Positions 62,766 to 64,000 of a stretch of 64,000 bases of DNA are shown piece after piece. The translations under genes were made by a program, and so were the position numbers. Numbering within the stretch: position 1 is the first letter of the stretch; the number at the start of each line of letters is the position of its first letter. The notes under the pieces are model-generated. The model was not told the DNA's origin and did no database searches. It saw only the letters and a program-made list of their open reading frames with translations. Source of the stretch: Epiperipatus broadwayi (lineage: Eukaryota; Onychophora; Udeonychophora; Euonychophora; Peripatidae); the NCBI GenBank assembly GCA_028023455.1, contig JAQFVV010006199.1, positions 436,001 through 500,000 on the forward strand, read 5' to 3'.

Positions 62766-63509
62766 ATTCTATTATACATTTTATTTATATCTGAGACCAT
62801 GATATAGACCTCTCTAAATAATAATAATAATAATAATAATCATATTATTTATATTAATAGTATCTATCAAGGATAACAAAATCATTTACAATATTAACTG
62901 CTGAATAGATTAATAGATTTAATAATTTTATAATGGAAGGACATATGTTATTGTATAGTCACAAATATTCTACTAAAATGAATTATCTCACAGAATAATA
63001 ACTCCAATGGATAAGTTGTAGACAAATGTTTCACAACCCAATGTCCAGTAAAACATTAATATCGTTTTAATGAGTCTAATTCTATTATTTTAAAAAAATA
63101 TTATAAAAAATAATATATATATATATATACATACACTGTAATGTTTCAAACTTAGCCTGAGCAAAGCATTGATTTGATTTGCAAGTTGTAGATATCTCTA
63201 AATAAAGAGTTAATCTAATAATCGATAGAATAAGAGGCTTAGATAGTGATAGAAAGAAAGAAATAGAATTATTGAATGTTAACTATTTTAAATGCTATTG
63301 TGAATTTAGGACAGGTATATATATTCAGTATTTCTTAGACTTTATAAACTTTGATTCAAAGGAGAGGAGAATAGAAAAATAAATAATTAATGTATTCTTA
63401 TACCAAAAGAGACCAGGAATATAAATATTTCAATAACAAATGCAAAAGAACAAAATTAAGCAAGTTTAGATGAATTTGCAATTGCAAAAGTTGGTAATAA
63501 GTTTTTTTT
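62766..63509. other. AT-rich sequence, no gene seen
   Basis: Holds an (AAT)n run at 62816-62840 and an AT run at 63113-63130; otherwise nothing recognised. Confidence 0.5.
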
Positions 63510-63970
63510 ACAAAAACAGAGCATTGGTATAATATAGAAACAACAGTTTGGTCAAGTATTTGTATACATTGGCTGGAATAAGACCCGTTATTAAATATAG
63601 TTTTTGAGGTGCATTATTTCTATAAATATATAATGCTTTATAGACTGAGTACTATCTTGAAAAATATATTTATATTAATCAATCTTTTCTAACTAAAAAT
63701 TTTAGTTGCTCAAAGAGTTTTATGTCCATCTTACATACAAAATAAAAATGTAATTTTTTTGATAAAATGAAATGCCAGAGACATAACAGAAATAGTTTAA
63801 TATAACTTATAGTAGTTTCATATGATTTGATAGATTCAAAATTATTTTTCTCAGTATATGTATTATAACATTTTGATACTAGTTCATTTCATTTTGCATT
63901 TTAAGGGTAAAAGGACTTGCATCATACAGTTGTTTTCTAAGTTCATCACATATAGTAAAATTTGTCCATT
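63510..63970 (+). repeat. ~480-bp dispersed repeat, copy 2
   Basis: Direct-orientation partner of 57060-57545. The two copies are also preceded by weaker similarity (CAGAGCATT.GT...TATAG.AACAA). The copy runs to within 30 bp of the end of the window, so its far end is not known. Confidence 0.8.
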
Positions 63971-64000
63971 AATTCATACAATCAAAGAAACAGCATTATA

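Overview
This is a strongly A+T-rich stretch of animal (invertebrate) nuclear DNA made almost wholly of transposable elements, their fragments and simple repeats. I see no convincing host protein gene and no bacterial-style features. Animal origin is supported by APE/RT-type LINEs, tRNA-derived SINEs, a Penelope-type GIY-YIG fragment, and a decayed copy of mitochondrial 12S rRNA. A mollusc, perhaps a cephalopod, would fit the density of tRNA-SINEs, LINEs and (AT)n tracts, but that is a low-confidence guess.

Layout. At 0.2-0.4 kb lies a near-perfect foldback. At 0.42-3.7 kb (minus strand) is an apparently intact RTE-like LINE with a 986-codon endonuclease/reverse transcriptase ORF. A badly decayed near-full-length relative lies at 48.6-51.7 kb and a 5'-truncated one at 59.8-60.0 kb, both in the same orientation. 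At 5-6 kb is a large inverted repeat whose unit recurs at 39.7 and 62.5 kb. At 11-15 kb are dispersed and tandem repeats and a tiny tRNA-Gly-like SINE. At 15.1-16 kb is a Penelope-like endonuclease remnant with inverted and tandem repeats, and at 16.87-17.06 kb a nuclear copy of mitochondrial 12S rRNA. The segment 17.65-18.66 kb has an inverted relative at 52.75-53.74 kb.

At 20.6-27.4 kb (plus strand) is an older two-ORF LINE, broken by stops, frameshifts, a 29-bp tandem duplication and a 967-bp terminal-inverted-repeat element inserted with a TA duplication into ORF2. Next is a possible 3.45-kb TG...CA-bounded element (27.57-31.02 kb). It is followed by the most striking object: a 7.6-kb LTR-type element (31.2-38.9 kb, probably minus-strand) with about 2.6-kb LTRs, an only 2.4-kb interior and a single gag-position ORF. 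Its LTRs are virtually identical for about 2.48 kb, yet clearly diverged over the last 114-138 bp.

The right half holds a 72-bp triple tandem repeat, an unidentified 116-codon ORF, and an inverted pair of tRNA-derived SINE-like copies at 45.4-46.0 kb. One arm of that pair was later interrupted by the tRNA-Gly-like mini-SINE with a perfect 16-bp target duplication. A compound trinucleotide microsatellite (46.4-46.8 kb), LINE/RT fragments and further diverged repeats complete the window. The useful biology is the layering: nested insertions give relative ages, (AT)n tracts repeatedly abut element ends, and several non-autonomous families depend on LINE or transposase partners, some perhaps in this window.
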